28,472 bases of DNA, from the NCBI GenBank assembly GCA_021152595.1, contig JAGKVC010000016.1:1-28472 (forward strand). Reading direction: 5' to 3'. The translations under genes were made by a program, and so were the position numbers. Below the pieces are notes generated by a model, which was given only the letters and a program-made list of their open reading frames with translations, was not told the origin of the DNA and searched no databases. Origin of the DNA: Clostridia bacterium (GTDB lineage Bacteria > Bacillota > Clostridia > Oscillospirales > Ruminococcaceae). Below, piece after piece: positions 13,426 to 21,563 of this stretch; the stretch's first letter is position 1, and each line of letters opens with the position of its first letter.

Positions 13426-14319
13426 ATGACGATTCAATGTGATGAGACTACATATCAGAATTTCGGTCGGTGCATGCTTCTCGACAACGGCGTCATCAGG
13501 CTCATGGCGACACTCGATGTCGGTCCGCGCATCATCTACTTCGGGACAAGAGGCAACCGCAATATCCTGTTTGAGGATGTCCGCAGAGATTTCTGCGAGC
13601 TGAACAAGGGCTACGGTACATGGTATGCCTACGGCGGACACCGTCTCTGGACGGCACCCGAGGTCATGCCGGAAACCTACTTCCCCGACAACAGCCGTGT
13701 CATCTGCGATTATACCGACGGCGTTCTGACGCTGACGCCGAAGGCAACGCCCTTCGGCAAGCAGTTCAGCCTTTCAATTAAGATGGGCGAGGGATACGCG
13801 GTACAGATCCGCAATGAGATCCGCAATGTCTCCGATGAACCGGCGGTCTTTGCACCGTGGTCGGTCACCGGACTTGCATCGGGCGGAACCGAGTTCGTGC
13901 CGCTGTGCAAAGCGCAGACCGGCTTCCTGCCGAACCGCACGCTGGCGCTCTGGAGCTATTCCGATATCCGCGATCCGCGTTTTACGCTGACGGATTCCTA
14001 CGCGACGCTGTTCCACGATGAACAGGCGGAAAAGCCTTTCAAGGCTGGCTTCAATGTCACGGACGGCTGGATCGTATACTGCGCAGGCAATCAGATCTTC
14101 CGGCAGAGCTTCGGCGGATATGATCCGGATATTCAGTATCCCGATTTTGCCTGCAACTTTGAAACCTATACAAACAAGCATTTTCTGGAATGCGAGATTC
14201 TCGGCGCGCTGCGTGCATATCAGCCCGGCGAGTCGGCAGTCATTGACGAGACATGGGAGATCCGTGAAACCGCAATGACGCCGGAACAGATCATCGCATC
14301 CCTGACAGAAGGACGGTAA
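13426..14319 (+). CDS. DUF4380-like protein with galactose-mutarotase-type fold
   Basis: This 297-residue protein lacks a signal peptide. 'ATLDVGPRIIYFG' (28-40), 'YGGHRLWTAPE' (69-79) and 'EIRNVSDEPAVFAPWSVTGL' (131-150) resemble DUF4380/aldose-1-epimerase-like proteins, all-beta enzymes that bind sugars; the 'GHRLW' histidine would sit in the sugar pocket. A role as a mutarotase for xylose or an oligosaccharide fits its place as the first gene of the operon, ahead of a GH3 enzyme and xylose isomerase, which uses the alpha anomer. GAAAGGAG precedes the ATG. Fold assignment is by motif memory; the exact substrate is unknown. Confidence 0.65.
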   Translation: MTIQCDETTYQNFGRCMLLDNGVIRLMATLDVGPRIIYFGTRGNRNILFEDVRRDFCELNKGYGTWYAYGGHRLWTAPEVMPETYFPDNSRVICDYTDGVLTLTPKATPFGKQFSLSIKMGEGYAVQIRNEIRNVSDEPAVFAPWSVTGLASGGTEFVPLCKAQTGFLPNRTLALWSYSDIRDPRFTLTDSYATLFHDEQAEKPFKAGFNVTDGWIVYCAGNQIFRQSFGGYDPDIQYPDFACNFETYTNKHFLECEILGALRAYQPGESAVIDETWEIRETAMTPEQIIASLTEGR

Positions 14320-14379
14320 TCCGTTCTGATAAAATACAGTTCCTCAGGGGCTTGCTCCTGATGAAACGGGGGTAATCAA

Positions 14380-16461
14380 TTGGAAAAATTCCGTGATGTG
14401 ACGCTGACTGCGCAGGAACGCGCTGAGGATCTCGTTGACCGGCTGACACCGGCAGAGCAGGCTGCACAGCTTATTTATGATGCACCTGCGATTGAGCGGC
14501 TCGGCATTCCGGCGTACAACTGGTGGAACGAAGGTCTGCACGGCGCGGCGCGTGCCGGTGTTGCGACCATGTTTCCGCAGGCGATCGCGCTTGCGGCGAT
14601 GTTCGATCAGGATGCAGTCAGACGTGCGGCAGAGGTTGTATCAACCGAGCAGCGCGCAAAGCACAACGAATTCGCAAAGCACGGTGACCGCGATATTTAC
14701 AAAGGACTTTCGATCTGGTCGCCGAATATCAATATTTTCCGCGATCCGCGCTGGGGCAGAGGTCAGGAGACTTACGGCGAAGATCCGTTCCTGACGGCAG
14801 AGCTCGGCAAGGCGTTTGTAAACGGTTTGCAGGGCGATGACAAAGAACATCTCCGCACCTCGGCATGTGCAAAGCATTTCGCGGTACACAGCGGTCCGGA
14901 AGCCGTCCGGCATTCGTTTAACGCGATTCCGACACCGCATGATCTCGAAGATACCTATCTTCCGGCATTCCGCGCACTCGTTCAGGATGCAAAGGTGGAA
15001 AGCGTCATGGGCGCTTACAACAGACTGAACGGCGAAGGCTCCTGCGCAAGCACACTGCTTCAGGAAAAACTGAAGGAATGGGGCTTCGACGGACATTTCG
15101 TATCGGATTTCGGTGCGCTGGAGGATTTCCATACCCATCACGGTCTGACCGCTTCTGCGGAGGAGACCGCGGCAAAGGCAATCAGGGGCGGCTGTGATCT
15201 CAACGCCGGCAGAGTCTATGACAAGCTCATGGATGCGCTGAAAGCCGGTATGATCTCGGAGGCGGATATCCGCAAGGCATGCATCAACGTCATGCGGACG
15301 AGAATCCGGCTCGGCATGCTCGATGAACATACGCCCTATGACGACATTCCGTATTCGGTTGTCGCATGTAAGGAACACAAGGATCTCGCACTGGATTATG
15401 CACGCAAATCTATGGTACTGCTCAAAAACAACGGCATTCTGCCGCTGGATGCATCGAAGTATCAGACGATCGGCGTGATCGGTCCGAATGCGAACAGCCG
15501 CGCGGCACTCGAAGGCAACTACTGCGGAACGGCTGACCGCTACATCACGTTCCTGGAGGGCATTCAGGATGCGTTTGACGGCAGAGTTCTCTGTGCGGAG
15601 GGCTGCCACCTCTATAAAGACCGCGTCAGCAACCTTGCAAGAGCGAATGACCGCCTTGCAGAAGCTGAAACCGTTGCGGAGCAGTCGGATCTCGTGATCC
15701 TCTGCGTCGGACTCGATCCCTATATTGAGGGCGAGGAGGGCGACGCGGGCAATGAGTTCGCTTCCGGTGACAAGATCGACCTGCGGCTGCCGGAATCCCA
15801 GCGCCTGCTCGTTGAGAAGGTCATGGAGAAGGGCAAGCCGGTGATTATCGTTGCAGCGGTCGGCTCGGCAATCAATGTCGAGGCGGACTGCGATGCAGTG
15901 ATCCACACATGGTATCCCGGACAGAGCGGCGGCAAGGCACTTGCGGATATCCTGTTCGGAAAGGTCTCGCCCTCGGGCAAGCTGCCTGTCACGTTCTATA
16001 CGGACAGCGAAAAGCTCCCGGATTTCGAGGATTACACCATGACGGGACGCACCTACCGCTATACCAGAGAGAATATCCTGTATCCCTTCGGATACGGACT
16101 CACATATTCTGAAACAGCTTGCAGCGACCTGACTGTGAACGGCAGAAAGGGTGCTGTGAAGATCACAAACACCGGCAAAACCGATACGGATGATGTTGTG
16201 CAGTTCTATCTCAAGGATGACAGCGCTGCGGCAACTCCCTATCCGGCACTCTGCGGATTCGTCCGCGTCCACCTCAAAGCCGGTGAGACAAAAACAGTTG
16301 AAACAGAGATTCCGGAGCTTGCGTTCACATCCGTCGATGAAAACGGCGTGCGTGCAGTCCGCGGCACAAACTATGTGCTGTATGCCGGAACATGTCAGCC
16401 CGATCCGCTGAGCGAACAGCTCACCGGAACGAACTGCTTAAGCAAATCCATTACCCTGTAA
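14380..16461 (+). CDS. Glycoside hydrolase family 3 beta-xylosidase / beta-glucosidase, cytoplasmic
   Basis: This 693-residue enzyme should release sugar from the non-reducing ends of imported oligosaccharides. It starts with TTG (14380) 5 nt after a GGGGG site; no in-frame ATG fits. There is no signal peptide, so it acts inside the cell. The GH3 barrel is clear: 'WWNEGLHG' (48-55), 'RDPRWGRGQETYGEDP' (121-136), 'KHFAVH' (165-170) and the nucleophile Asp243 in 'FVSDFGAL'. The second domain has 'YIEGEEGDAGNEF' with candidate acid/base glutamates, and the C-terminus is a short fibronectin-III-like domain ('ITNTGKTDTDDVVQFYLKDD'). Its motifs are closest in my memory to the xylosidase group. The neighbouring xylose isomerase supports beta-xylosidase, but beta-glucosidase cannot be excluded. 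Confidence 0.88.
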   Translation: MEKFRDVTLTAQERAEDLVDRLTPAEQAAQLIYDAPAIERLGIPAYNWWNEGLHGAARAGVATMFPQAIALAAMFDQDAVRRAAEVVSTEQRAKHNEFAKHGDRDIYKGLSIWSPNINIFRDPRWGRGQETYGEDPFLTAELGKAFVNGLQGDDKEHLRTSACAKHFAVHSGPEAVRHSFNAIPTPHDLEDTYLPAFRALVQDAKVESVMGAYNRLNGEGSCASTLLQEKLKEWGFDGHFVSDFGALEDFHTHHGLTASAEETAAKAIRGGCDLNAGRVYDKLMDALKAGMISEADIRKACINVMRTRIRLGMLDEHTPYDDIPYSVVACKEHKDLALDYARKSMVLLKNNGILPLDASKYQTIGVIGPNANSRAALEGNYCGTADRYITFLEGIQDAFDGRVLCAEGCHLYKDRVSNLARANDRLAEAETVAEQSDLVILCVGLDPYIEGEEGDAGNEFASGDKIDLRLPESQRLLVEKVMEKGKPVIIVAAVGSAINVEADCDAVIHTWYPGQSGGKALADILFGKVSPSGKLPVTFYTDSEKLPDFEDYTMTGRTYRYTRENILYPFGYGLTYSETACSDLTVNGRKGAVKITNTGKTDTDDVVQFYLKDDSAAATPYPALCGFVRVHLKAGETKTVETEIPELAFTSVDENGVRAVRGTNYVLYAGTCQPDPLSEQLTGTNCLSKSITL

Positions 16462-16491
16462 TTTTTATATTTTGAACGGAGGAACCATACT

Positions 16492-17814
16492 ATGAGCGAA
16501 TTTTTCCCCAATATCAGCAAGATTCCCTATGAGGGCAAGGACTCCAAGAACGACCTTGCATTCAAGTACTACAATCCGGATGAGATCATCGACGGCAAGC
16601 CGATGCGTGAACACCTCAAGTTCGCACTGAGCTGGTGGCACACCATGGGCGGCGACGGCACCGATATGTTCGGCGTCGGTACAGCAGATAAGAGCTGGGG
16701 TCAGCAGGATCCGGAAGCACGCGCAATCGCAAAGGTTGACGCTGCATTCGAGATCATGGAGAAGCTCTCCATCGACTACTACTGCTTCCACGACCGCGAT
16801 CTCTCGCCGGAATACGGCAGCCTCGGCGAATCCAATGAGAAGCTGAAGGTCGTTGTTGATTACCTCGAAAAGAAGCAGAAGGAAACCGGCAAGAAGCTCC
16901 TGTGGGGTACCGCAAAGTGCTTCGATCATCCGCGCTTTATGCACGGTGCAGGCACATCTCCTTCCGCAGACGTCTTTGCTTATGCTGCTGCTCAGATCAA
17001 GGCTGCGATCGACGCAACCGTTCAGCTCGGCGGTAAGGGCTACGTCTTCTGGGGCGGCCGTGAGGGCTATGAGACGCTCCTCAACACCGATATGGGACTT
17101 GAGCTTGACAATATGGCTCGCCTGATGCATCTGGCTGTGGACTACGGCAGAAGCATCGGTTTCGACGGCGATTTCTATATCGAGCCGAAGCCGAAGGAGC
17201 CGACCAAGCATCAGTATGATTTCGATACTGCAACCGTTCTGGGCTTCCTCAGAAAGTACGGTCTTGACAAGGACTTCAAGATGAACATTGAGGCAAACCA
17301 TGCAACGCTTGCACAGCACACCTTCCAGCATGAGCTCGATGTCGCAAGAGTCAACGGATTCTTCGGCTCCATCGACGCAAACCAGGGCGATCCGCTCCTC
17401 GGCTGGGATACCGACCAGTTCCCGACCAATGTCTATGATACCACACTCTGCATGTACGAGGTCATCAAGGCAGGCGGCTTCACAAACGGCGGTCTGAACT
17501 TCGATGCAAAGGCACGCCGCGGCAGCTTCACTCCCGAGGATATCTTCCTTTCCTACATCGCAGGTATGGATGCATTCGCACTCGGCTTCAAGGCAGCACG
17601 CGCACTGATCGCAGACGGCAGACTCGACAAGTTCGTTGCTGACCGTTATGCAAGCTGGACCACAGGCATCGGCAAGGACATCATCGACGGCAAGGTTGAT
17701 ATGAAGGCACTGAGCGATTACGCAATCAAGAAGGGCGAGGTCACGGATTCCCTCTCCAGCGGCAGACAGGAACTTCTCGAATCCATCGTCAATAACGTCT
17801 TGTTCAGCCTGTAA
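16492..17814 (+). CDS. xylA: Xylose isomerase
   Basis: This 440-residue cytoplasmic enzyme converts D-xylose to D-xylulose using two divalent metals. The length fits the class II (longer) type. Key residues are in place: His100 and Asp103 in 'CFHDRD', Glu231 and Lys233 in 'YIEPKPKEPTKHQYD', Glu267 and His270 in 'NIEANHATLAQHTF', Asp295 in 'IDANQGD', and Asp306/Asp308 in 'GWDTDQF'. It starts 30 nt after the GH3 stop with GGAGGA upstream. Its codon use is strongly biased (AAG for Lys, CTC/CTG for Leu) compared with neighbours, suggesting high expression. Xylulokinase, the next enzyme, is not in the window. Confidence 0.97.
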   Translation: MSEFFPNISKIPYEGKDSKNDLAFKYYNPDEIIDGKPMREHLKFALSWWHTMGGDGTDMFGVGTADKSWGQQDPEARAIAKVDAAFEIMEKLSIDYYCFHDRDLSPEYGSLGESNEKLKVVVDYLEKKQKETGKKLLWGTAKCFDHPRFMHGAGTSPSADVFAYAAAQIKAAIDATVQLGGKGYVFWGGREGYETLLNTDMGLELDNMARLMHLAVDYGRSIGFDGDFYIEPKPKEPTKHQYDFDTATVLGFLRKYGLDKDFKMNIEANHATLAQHTFQHELDVARVNGFFGSIDANQGDPLLGWDTDQFPTNVYDTTLCMYEVIKAGGFTNGGLNFDAKARRGSFTPEDIFLSYIAGMDAFALGFKAARALIADGRLDKFVADRYASWTTGIGKDIIDGKVDMKALSDYAIKKGEVTDSLSSGRQELLESIVNNVLFSL

Positions 17815-17835
17815 TCAGACAGACTGTGCAAAATA

Positions 17836-17860
17836 TTTCCGCTGTCCTGACCGGCGGAAA
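17836..17860 (+). other. Hairpin between xylA and the sugar-binding protein gene
   Basis: TTTCCGC (17836-17842) pairs with GCGGAAA (17854-17860). No T-run follows, so it is more likely an RNA processing or stabilising element, or weak attenuator, than a terminator. The next gene's AGGAGG lies about 30 nt downstream. Confidence 0.45.
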
Positions 17861-17901
17861 ACCCCGAACAGAAAAGCTTTTAAGCACTAGGAGGATGAAT
17901 T

Positions 17902-19305
17902 ATGAAAAAGGCACTTTCCCTTATGGCAGCACTGAGCCTCATGCTCACATTCGCAGCTTGCGGTGATTCCAGCAGCCAGACTGCTGACACCGAGGAGAGC
18001 AAGGCAGACTCTTCTTCTTCTGAGGAAGTTTCCGAGGAGTCCAGCGAAGCAAAGAGCGACGGCACCAAAGAAAAGATCAATGTTTATGCATTTACGGCTG
18101 AAGTCCCGAACATGGTGCAGAAGTTTATCGACACCCACCCGGATTTCGCTGCAAAGTATGAGATGAACGATACCCAGGTTCCGACCACGAACGGTGAGTA
18201 TCAGCCTGCTCTGGATGCTGCTCTGGCAGACGGCGGCGTTGATATGTTCGCTGCAGAGGCTGCATTCGTTCTGAAGTACACCCAGGGCGAAGGTTCCAAG
18301 TACGTTGCTCCGTACGAGGATCTCGGCATCGACATCAGCCAGGTTGAGACCGCTGAAATCGCACCGTACACGGTCGAAATCGGTACCAACACTGACGGCA
18401 AGCTCGTCGGCCTCGGCTATCAGGCAACCGGCGGTGCATTCATCTATCGCCGTTCCATCGCAAAGGACGTTTTCGGCACCGATGATCCGGCTACCGTTCA
18501 GAAGGAAATCGGACCGGGCTGGGATAAGTTCTTTGAGGCAGCTGAGAAGCTGAAGGCAAAGGGCTACGGCATCGTCTCCGGTGACGGCGACATCTGGCAC
18601 GCTGTTGAGAACAGCTCCGATAAGGGCTGGGTTGTCGATGACAAGCTCGTCATTGATCAGAAGCGCGAGAACTTCCTCGACCTCTCCAAGAAGCTGAAGG
18701 ATAACGATTATCACAATGATACCCAGGACTGGACCGATGACTGGTATGCAGATATGGCTGGTACCGGCAAGAAGGGCATCCTCGGCTTCTTCGGCCCGGC
18801 ATGGCTGATCAACTACACCATGAAGGACAACGTCCACGATACCTTCGGTGACTGGGCAGTCTGCGAACCGCCTGTCGGCTTCTTCTGGGGCGGCACATGG
18901 GTTCTCGGCTGCAAGGACAGCGATAAGAAGGAAGCTGTCGGTCAGATCATCGACTGGATCACCCTCAACACTGAGGAAGACGGCCTCCAGTACATGTGGG
19001 CAAACGGCACGTTCGCTCCGAACGAGGACGGCACTCCGGGCACGAAGGACGCAGTTGCATCCGGCGTTGTCATGAAGAAGTCTAACGGCGAGGTCGATAT
19101 CCTCGGCGGTCAGAACATGTTTGATGTGTTTGTTCCGGCAAACAACTTCGCAAACGGTAAGAACCTCACTCCGTATGATGAGAAGATCAACTCTCTGTGG
19201 CGTGACCAGGTCCGTCAGTACACCGCTGGCAACAAGGACCGCGATGCTGCTCTTGCAGACTTCAAGCAGGCTGTTGCTGACGAGCTCGATATCGAAGCTG
19301 AGTAA
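17902..19305 (+). CDS. Sugar ABC transporter substrate-binding lipoprotein (family 1)
   Basis: This 467-residue extracellular protein binds sugar and delivers it to the two permeases encoded next. The lipoprotein signal peptide ends in the lipobox 'FAAC' (Cys20), followed by a Ser/Glu/Asp-rich linker (about 21-55). The body has features of family 1 (MalE/XynE-like) binding proteins: 'KINVYAFTAEVPNMVQKFID' near the start, 'GLGYQATGGAFIYRRSI' and 'PPVGFFWGGTWVLGCKDSDK' later. An excellent AGGAGG site and strongly biased codons suggest high expression, as expected for the binding component. The ligand is probably a xylo-oligosaccharide, from its neighbours; sequence alone does not fix it. Confidence 0.92.
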   Translation: MKKALSLMAALSLMLTFAACGDSSSQTADTEESKADSSSSEEVSEESSEAKSDGTKEKINVYAFTAEVPNMVQKFIDTHPDFAAKYEMNDTQVPTTNGEYQPALDAALADGGVDMFAAEAAFVLKYTQGEGSKYVAPYEDLGIDISQVETAEIAPYTVEIGTNTDGKLVGLGYQATGGAFIYRRSIAKDVFGTDDPATVQKEIGPGWDKFFEAAEKLKAKGYGIVSGDGDIWHAVENSSDKGWVVDDKLVIDQKRENFLDLSKKLKDNDYHNDTQDWTDDWYADMAGTGKKGILGFFGPAWLINYTMKDNVHDTFGDWAVCEPPVGFFWGGTWVLGCKDSDKKEAVGQIIDWITLNTEEDGLQYMWANGTFAPNEDGTPGTKDAVASGVVMKKSNGEVDILGGQNMFDVFVPANNFANGKNLTPYDEKINSLWRDQVRQYTAGNKDRDAALADFKQAVADELDIEAE

Positions 19306-19372
19306 TAAACAGGTACCTGTAAATTGCACGTTTGAAACTGAAACCTTAGCATAAATTTGCTGCAGAATCGGC

Positions 19373-19400
19373 GCGGAGTGTCACCCTAATGGCACTCCGC
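19373..19400 (+). other. Intercistronic hairpin after the binding-protein gene
   Basis: GCGGAGTG (19373-19380) pairs with CACTCCGC (19393-19400), with no T-run. Hairpins here often protect the binding-protein part of the message and lower permease expression; the following permease also uses a TTG start. Confidence 0.5.
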
Positions 19401-19434
19401 ACCGGTATGCGGCTTCCGAAAGGAGGCATTTACT

Positions 19435-20412
19435 TTGACTGGCAGCCAGAAGCATCTCAAAGGAATGTCTTACGCCAGGTATGGCTATTTATTCGCACTT
19501 CCCTTTATTATCGCATTTCTGATATTCACGCTTTACCCCACAATTTACACCTTTGTGCTCGCATTTACCGATGCACACGGTGTCGGCAATGAAATCAAGC
19601 TCCTTGAGGAGCCTTTCGGTAATTTCAGCAAGATTTTGTCAAACAAGACATTTATCAACAGCATGAAAAATACCGTTCTTCTTTGGATTTTGAATTTTAT
19701 CCCGCAGATTACACTTGCAATGGTGCTGACTGCGTGGTTTACGGCACGCCGTGTGACCATTAAGGGACAGGGCTTCTTCAAAGTTCTGTTCTATATGCCG
19801 AATATCATCACGGCGGCAACAATCGCACTTCTCTTCCATGCACTGTTCGGTTATCCGAACGGTCCGGTCAATGAGATCATCACCTCGATCGGTCTCCGCG
19901 ACAGCTCCTATAATTTCTTCACCAGCAAAACGGCGGCGCGCTTGATCGTTGCGTTTATCCAGTTCTGGATCTGGTACGGCAATACGATGATCGTCCTGAT
20001 TTCCGGTGTTCTCGGTATCAGCCCTGATATCTATGAAGCGGCTGACATCGACGGTGCAAGCAGTTCGCAGATCTTCTTCCAGATCACCATTCCGAATCTG
20101 AAGACGGTTTTGCTCTATACGCTCGTCACCAGCCTCATCGGCGGTCTCAATATGTTCGACGTTCCGCAGCTCTTCCTGCAGGGCGGTCCGGATAATGCAA
20201 CCGGCACGGCTGTTGTCTTTATCTACAACAAGGCATTTACCGGCAAGCAGCTCTTTGGTCAGGCTGCTGCTGCAAGTATCATCATGTTCCTGATTATTGC
20301 TGTCTGCTCCGCGATCCTCTTCTATATCATGCGTGATAAGGATGCGATCGCTGCGGAGAAGATGAAGAAGGCAGACATGAAAGCCAGAAGAAAGGGGGCT
20401 TCTGTCATATGA
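19435..20412 (+). CDS. Sugar ABC transporter permease (MalF/UgpA-like)
   Basis: This 325-residue membrane protein has about six membrane segments (first at 'YLFALPFIIAFLIFTLYPTI', about 17-36). It forms half of the sugar channel. The cytoplasmic EAA loop that docks the ATPase reads 'EAADIDGASSSQIFFQITIP' (about 201-220), close to the family pattern. The start is TTG at 19435, supported by AAAGGAGG 7 nt upstream. Its stop overlaps the next gene's start (ATGA), so both permeases are translated together. It ends in a lysine/arginine-rich tail. Confidence 0.92.
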   Translation: MTGSQKHLKGMSYARYGYLFALPFIIAFLIFTLYPTIYTFVLAFTDAHGVGNEIKLLEEPFGNFSKILSNKTFINSMKNTVLLWILNFIPQITLAMVLTAWFTARRVTIKGQGFFKVLFYMPNIITAATIALLFHALFGYPNGPVNEIITSIGLRDSSYNFFTSKTAARLIVAFIQFWIWYGNTMIVLISGVLGISPDIYEAADIDGASSSQIFFQITIPNLKTVLLYTLVTSLIGGLNMFDVPQLFLQGGPDNATGTAVVFIYNKAFTGKQLFGQAAAASIIMFLIIAVCSAILFYIMRDKDAIAAEKMKKADMKARRKGASVI

Positions 20413-21263
20413 GCCACAAAGCCTCCAGCAGAAACGGATCGACAGCATATAGGATTTTCCAGTATGTAGTCTGCATCATTCTGGCAATTCTCAGCTTGTT
20501 CCCGTTTATTATTATGATCGTCAATGCGACAAGAAGTTCTGCGCAGATTCAGGCTCATGCGCTCTCGCTGATTCCCTCGCATTACATCAAGTCGAACCTC
20601 GCGGTTCTGACGAGTAAGACCTTCCATCCGCTGATTGCATTCCGCAACTCCGCGATCATTTCCATCTGCGCAACGGCACTGTGCGTGTATTTCTCCACGC
20701 TGACAGCGTATGCAGTTGTTGCTTATGACTGGAAATTCAAGAAGATCTTTTTCGCAGTCATCATGGCAATCATGATGATTCCGCCGACCGTTACTTCGAT
20801 CGGTTTCTATCAGTTCATGTATAAGATTGGCATGACAAACAACTTTGCCGCGCTGATCCTGCCGCCGATCGCTGCACCTGCAACGGTGTTCTTCATGCGG
20901 CAATACATGATTCCGGCGCTGCCGATGGAAATTGTGCAGTCCGCGCGAATCGACGGTGCGGGTGAGTTCCGCATCTTCAACCAGATCGTGCTTCCGCTTT
21001 GTAAGCCGGGTATGGCGACACAGGCAATCTTCATCTTCGTTTCCCAGTGGAACAACCTGTTCATCCCGATGATCCTGCTTACTGATAAGAACAAGTGGAC
21101 CATGCCGATGATGGTCAGCCAGCTCGCAGGCGATATGTACAAGACCGAGTATGGCGCTGTTTACCTCGGACTTCTGCTGACGGTTCTCCCGATCTTCGTG
21201 ATTTACTTCCTTCTCTCGAAGTACATCATCGCGGGTGTTGCCCTCGGCGGTGTTAAGGAATAA
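20409..21263 (+). CDS. Sugar ABC transporter permease (MalG/UgpE-like)
   Basis: This 284-residue protein has six predicted membrane segments and is the second half of the channel. The EAA-type loop reads 'SARIDGAGEFRIFNQIVLPL' (about 178-197). Its ATG overlaps the stop of the first permease by 4 nt. It is the last gene of the operon and is followed by a terminator at 21329-21362. No ATP-binding subunit follows, as is usual for family-1 oligosaccharide transporters in Bacillota that borrow a shared MsmK/UgpC-type ATPase. Confidence 0.92.
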   Translation: MSHKASSRNGSTAYRIFQYVVCIILAILSLFPFIIMIVNATRSSAQIQAHALSLIPSHYIKSNLAVLTSKTFHPLIAFRNSAIISICATALCVYFSTLTAYAVVAYDWKFKKIFFAVIMAIMMIPPTVTSIGFYQFMYKIGMTNNFAALILPPIAAPATVFFMRQYMIPALPMEIVQSARIDGAGEFRIFNQIVLPLCKPGMATQAIFIFVSQWNNLFIPMILLTDKNKWTMPMMVSQLAGDMYKTEYGAVYLGLLLTVLPIFVIYFLLSKYIIAGVALGGVKE

Positions 21264-21328
21264 TCCCAATTCCTTTTTTACCAGAACTTTCTGGTAGGTT
21301 TCCCCTCATTACTTCATTTTCCATGCTG

Positions 21329-21370
21329 CCGTCCCGTCTGAATGCTGCGTCAGACGGGACGGTTCCATTT
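21329..21370 (+). terminator. Terminator of the xylo-oligosaccharide operon
   Basis: CCGTCCCGTCTGA (21329-21341) pairs perfectly with TCAGACGGGACGG (21350-21362), an 8-nt loop between them, followed by TTCCATTTT. A weaker ACCAG/CTGGT hairpin lies just upstream near 21280-21296. Confidence 0.8.
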
Positions 21371-21441
21371 TGTAAATTAGCTAAAGCTAACCGACAGAAA
21401 ACAGATTCTTTCGTTGAACTCTCCGAAATCAGTGATTTTGA

Positions 21442-21470
21442 TTGACTTTTGCAGATTTTCATTGTAAACT
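21442..21470 (+). promoter_or_regulatory. Promoter of the methyltransferase-ABC operon
   Basis: TTGACT (21442-21447), 17-bp spacer, TAAACT (21465-21470). The expected start site is near 21477, inside the dyad at 21476-21494. Confidence 0.65.
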
Positions 21471-21475
21471 ATATG

Positions 21476-21547
21476 TAGATAACAGAGTTATCTAGCCTGC
21501 CGGAATGCTCCGGCTGATCTCAAAGCAACGAGTTACCATATGATAAC
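21476..21547 (+). promoter_or_regulatory. Dyads in the leader of the methyltransferase-ABC operon (candidate operator or RNA structure)
   Basis: TAGATAAC (21476-21483) and GTTATCTA (21487-21494) form a perfect 8-bp dyad across 3 bases at the likely start site. GTTACC (21532-21537) and GATAAC (21542-21547) form a second, imperfect dyad with the same half-site. Between them GCCGGA/TCCGGC (21499-21514) makes a hairpin. Paired GATAAC/GTTATC half-sites suggest a repressor operator; a structured leader RNA is the alternative. Confidence 0.5.
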
Positions 21548-21563
21548 CGAAGGGGCGATTGAT

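Noticed and set aside
10209..16272. Long minus-strand open frames opposite parC (10209-11618) and the GH3 gene (14641-16272)
   Set aside because: They lie antisense to genes with clear conserved motifs, lack ribosome sites, and give Cys/Arg/Ile-rich products without recognisable domains. They are typical shadows of moderately GC-rich coding DNA.
17887..19329. 480-residue minus-strand frame opposite the sugar-binding protein gene
   Set aside because: It mirrors a highly biased coding sequence almost end to end; the plus-strand gene has lipobox, ribosome site and operon context.
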